Below, in pieces: positions 17,669 through 19,687 of a stretch of DNA of 19,687 bases. The notes beneath the pieces were generated by a model. The model saw only the letters and a program-made list of their open reading frames with translations, searched no databases and was not told where the DNA came from. Position numbers and translations under genes: made by a program. Positions within the stretch are counted from its first letter, which is position 1; the number at the start of each line of letters is the position of its first letter. The DNA is taken from assembly GCA_003833135.1 (NCBI GenBank), contig QZLH01000297.1, positions 1-19,687 of the forward strand, given 5' to 3'. This DNA is from Oehlia diaphana (taxonomy: Eukaryota; Glomeromycota; Glomeromycetes; Glomerales; Glomeraceae).

Positions 17669-19162
17669 TTACTCCCTTAATGATACAATAAAAGTTTCAA
17701 TTTCTTCGATATCATAAACTAAATCTGTACTTATATTATTTTCATAATTACGACTAATATTATTAACATGTAAATTTTGTTCGATCATACATAATGAACC
17801 TTGTCCAAAATTAAATCCTGAATCAAAATGATCTAATATAGCATCTGAATTATTAATTACACGACTTATTTTCATATTTTGATCATCATTTTCATTTTCA
17901 AAAGAAAAAATAAAATTACCTATTGCATTATATTTTCTTAAACCATAACCGTATACAATTGAATAATCATTACCTAATGAACTAAATCCAATAGAACTAT
18001 AACCACCAAAAATTTTATCTGAATCTTGAACTTTAACTAAAACTAAACTTGCTATTCTACCATTACATTTTGATTTAAATGTTTTATTATCAATCCCATC
18101 ATTACTACCACGATAAATAAGTTCAAATTTATAATATGGATCTGTAATATTATAAAAATCTTTATTATTAATCCAATTAACAATTATATTCATAAGTTTA
18201 GGATTGATAATCTTTGATTCAAATTTTCCTATTCTAGGTGGTAAAATCATGATTTTTGGTAATATACCATTAATATAAAAGTTTTCAAATTCTTCATAAA
18301 TATTATTAGGAATAATTTGTTTATAAGGTTGAACTTTATTAAAAAATTCATTCATAGTAATTTCCACAAATCTAATAAGTGGAATAAATGGTTTCAAAGT
18401 ATTTTTTAATGCATCATAATTTTCATTATTCCATTGTGATCTATCATCATTCAAACCAGGAGTTTGTCTAATACCCCATCTAATTAAACAGTCCCAAATA
18501 TCAATTTCATTAATTTGCAAATTATTTCGTTCGAGTAAACTATAGAGAACATCTTTATCTAATGAGATAAAGTGTCTTGAGGAAAAAAAAAATTTTGAAT
18601 TTTCGCAGAAATAATCAAGACAATAATTTTTTAATATATCATATCTCGCAAATTTATTAAGAACTAAAATCAAATTTTGTTGAACTCTCTGTTTATGTTC
18701 TTCAATCATATAAACTTGTAAATATTCAACTAATTCTTCAAGTAAAAGTTCGTCTGATGCATCTAAAAGTCCGAGAATATCGCTGCATACTAGATTTGTT
18801 AAGTCAACTTCACCTGTGTAAATATATCTTTTAAAAAAAAGAATTGAAATTTTATAAATTAAAATCAATTCAAATTTTTATTATAATTAGAATTTATAAA
18901 TCACTCACTTTAAAATCAATTCAAAAACTATCGGATCAATATTTGGTTTATTAAATAAAATCATATCATCTTTCTTCGTAATCCATTTATTTGACAAGGC
19001 ACTTTTAAAGTAAGGTGAACGAGCACGCAAAATAACTGAATGCGCTTTAAATTCTTTCATATTTTGATCCTCCCCAACTTGAAAGATAACATTATAGTCA
19101 TCAGAATCATATAGTATTGAGGAAAGATCTTTTGAAAGACTAGAATAAAAAATTGAGGTCAT
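17669..19162 (-). CDS. BTB-BACK-TLDc domain protein, two exons (470 aa)
   Basis: Exon 1 is 19162-18909 and exon 2 is 18827-17669, joined across an 81-nt GTGAG...AAAG intron. The combined 1,413 nt give 470 aa. The ATG at 19160-19162 (MTSIFYSSLSKDL) is preferred over an upstream in-frame ATG at 19259-19261 because the extra residues look untranslated. The BTB domain (about 20-125) has 'DYNVIFQVG', 'FKAHSVILRARSPYF' and 'YIYTGEVDL'. BACK (about 135-245) has 'LVLN', 'FFSSRHF' and 'IWDCLIRWG'. TLDc (about 288-467) has 'LIYRGSNDG', 'IFGGYSSIG', 'FIFSFENENDD' and 'SGFNFGQGSLCM'. BTB domains dimerise and may dock on Cul3; TLDc is linked to oxidative-stress protection and V-ATPase regulation in other eukaryotes. 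The role here is unknown. The family is strongly expanded in glomeromycete fungi, and a broken copy lies at 1-1054 in opposite orientation. Confidence 0.92.
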
Positions 19163-19687
19163 TTTATTTTTTATTTTTTTCTCGTTAAAGAAATTGAAAA
19201 GTTGCAAAACTTGTAGTATAAATACTTGTACCCAGCAAATTGTTTTTTCATTTATGATCACCGATCACGAGACATTTAAGTAATCTATCACGTTCATAGC
19301 TCGACTATAATTCGAAATTTTTTTATTGCTATTTTTAATTATCTCCTAATATAGCTTCTTTTACCGCCCCGACTCATTTGAATAGCATATTTATAAAATA
19401 ATTAAAAATAAAAGATATTGACGATAAGCATCTAATGCAGTATGAAAATTAATTTTGACACGTTCATTTATAAGTTTTTTTTGTACAATTAGAATTTTTA
19501 ATTATTATGTTTTCATGTCATATATATACGTAAATATATATATTTGAAACAAAGCTTCTAACGTAAAATATCGGATTATTGAAATATATAATAATATAAT
19601 AAGAAAACCTTCAAATTTTGAAATATGCAAACGTTTTTTTTTTTTACATTTTTTTTTTTTTTTTTTTTTTTTTTTCTTTTTTAAAAT
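19163..19687. other. Upstream region of the BTB-TLDc gene and terminal poly-T tract
   Basis: A TATTTATA sequence (19217-19224, read on the minus strand) lies about 55 nt before the start codon and could act as a TATA-like element, though it is not canonical. No gene was seen further out. The window ends in a poly-T tract (about 19633-19682) with few interruptions. Confidence 0.4.

Noticed and set aside
1..19687. tRNA, rRNA or CRISPR array
   Set aside because: No tRNA A/B-box pair with cloverleaf potential, no rRNA-like segment and no regularly spaced repeat-spacer array was seen by eye. A tRNA scan could not be run.

Overview
This window looks like nuclear DNA of an arbuscular mycorrhizal fungus, most likely a Rhizophagus-type Glomeromycotina genome. 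That is an inference from four things: strongly A+T-rich sequence with long poly-A/T runs, short GT-AG introns (64-85 nt), a BTB-BACK-TLDc gene plus a decayed relative, and a kinase of the C-x2-C / 'NWTSGN' type that is greatly expanded in those fungi. No tRNA, rRNA or CRISPR array was seen.

Layout. The left edge (1-1054, +) is the 3' part of a broken BTB-BACK-TLDc gene. From 1055 to about 7300 the sequence is mostly non-coding: a nested palindromic repeat (1840-2086), one small hypothetical reading frame (2451-2810, -), a 0.2-kb inverted-repeat unit (3648-3849), a 15-bp tandem repeat (5334-5389) and a 1.2-kb segment with long terminal inverted repeats (about 5631-6830). An intact five-exon tyrosine recombinase gene of Crypton / KIAA1958 type follows (7315-9000, -), with an 80-nt hairpin just upstream of its start codon (9147-9226). 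Next is a protein kinase gene (9738-11468, -) split by a 415-bp TA-flanked MITE (10521-10935) and also carrying a one-base frameshift. A single-exon wax-synthase-like membrane acyltransferase (12807-14198, -) comes next, then a 15-bp repeat field into which a second MITE of the same family has inserted (15341-15745). A possible kinase-like relic lies at 16556-16795. The right end holds an apparently intact two-exon BTB-BACK-TLDc gene (17669-19162, -).

Three genes appear intact: the recombinase, the acyltransferase and the right-hand BTB-TLDc gene. I see no operon-like or pathway link between them. The common theme is mobile DNA acting on expanded gene families: paralogues at both ends in opposite orientation, a kinase disrupted by a datable insertion, and several repeat families built from short iterated motifs. 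Intron positions and the MITE-free kinase frame were derived by reading splice signals and checking that the frame stays open. No database search or transcript evidence was available.
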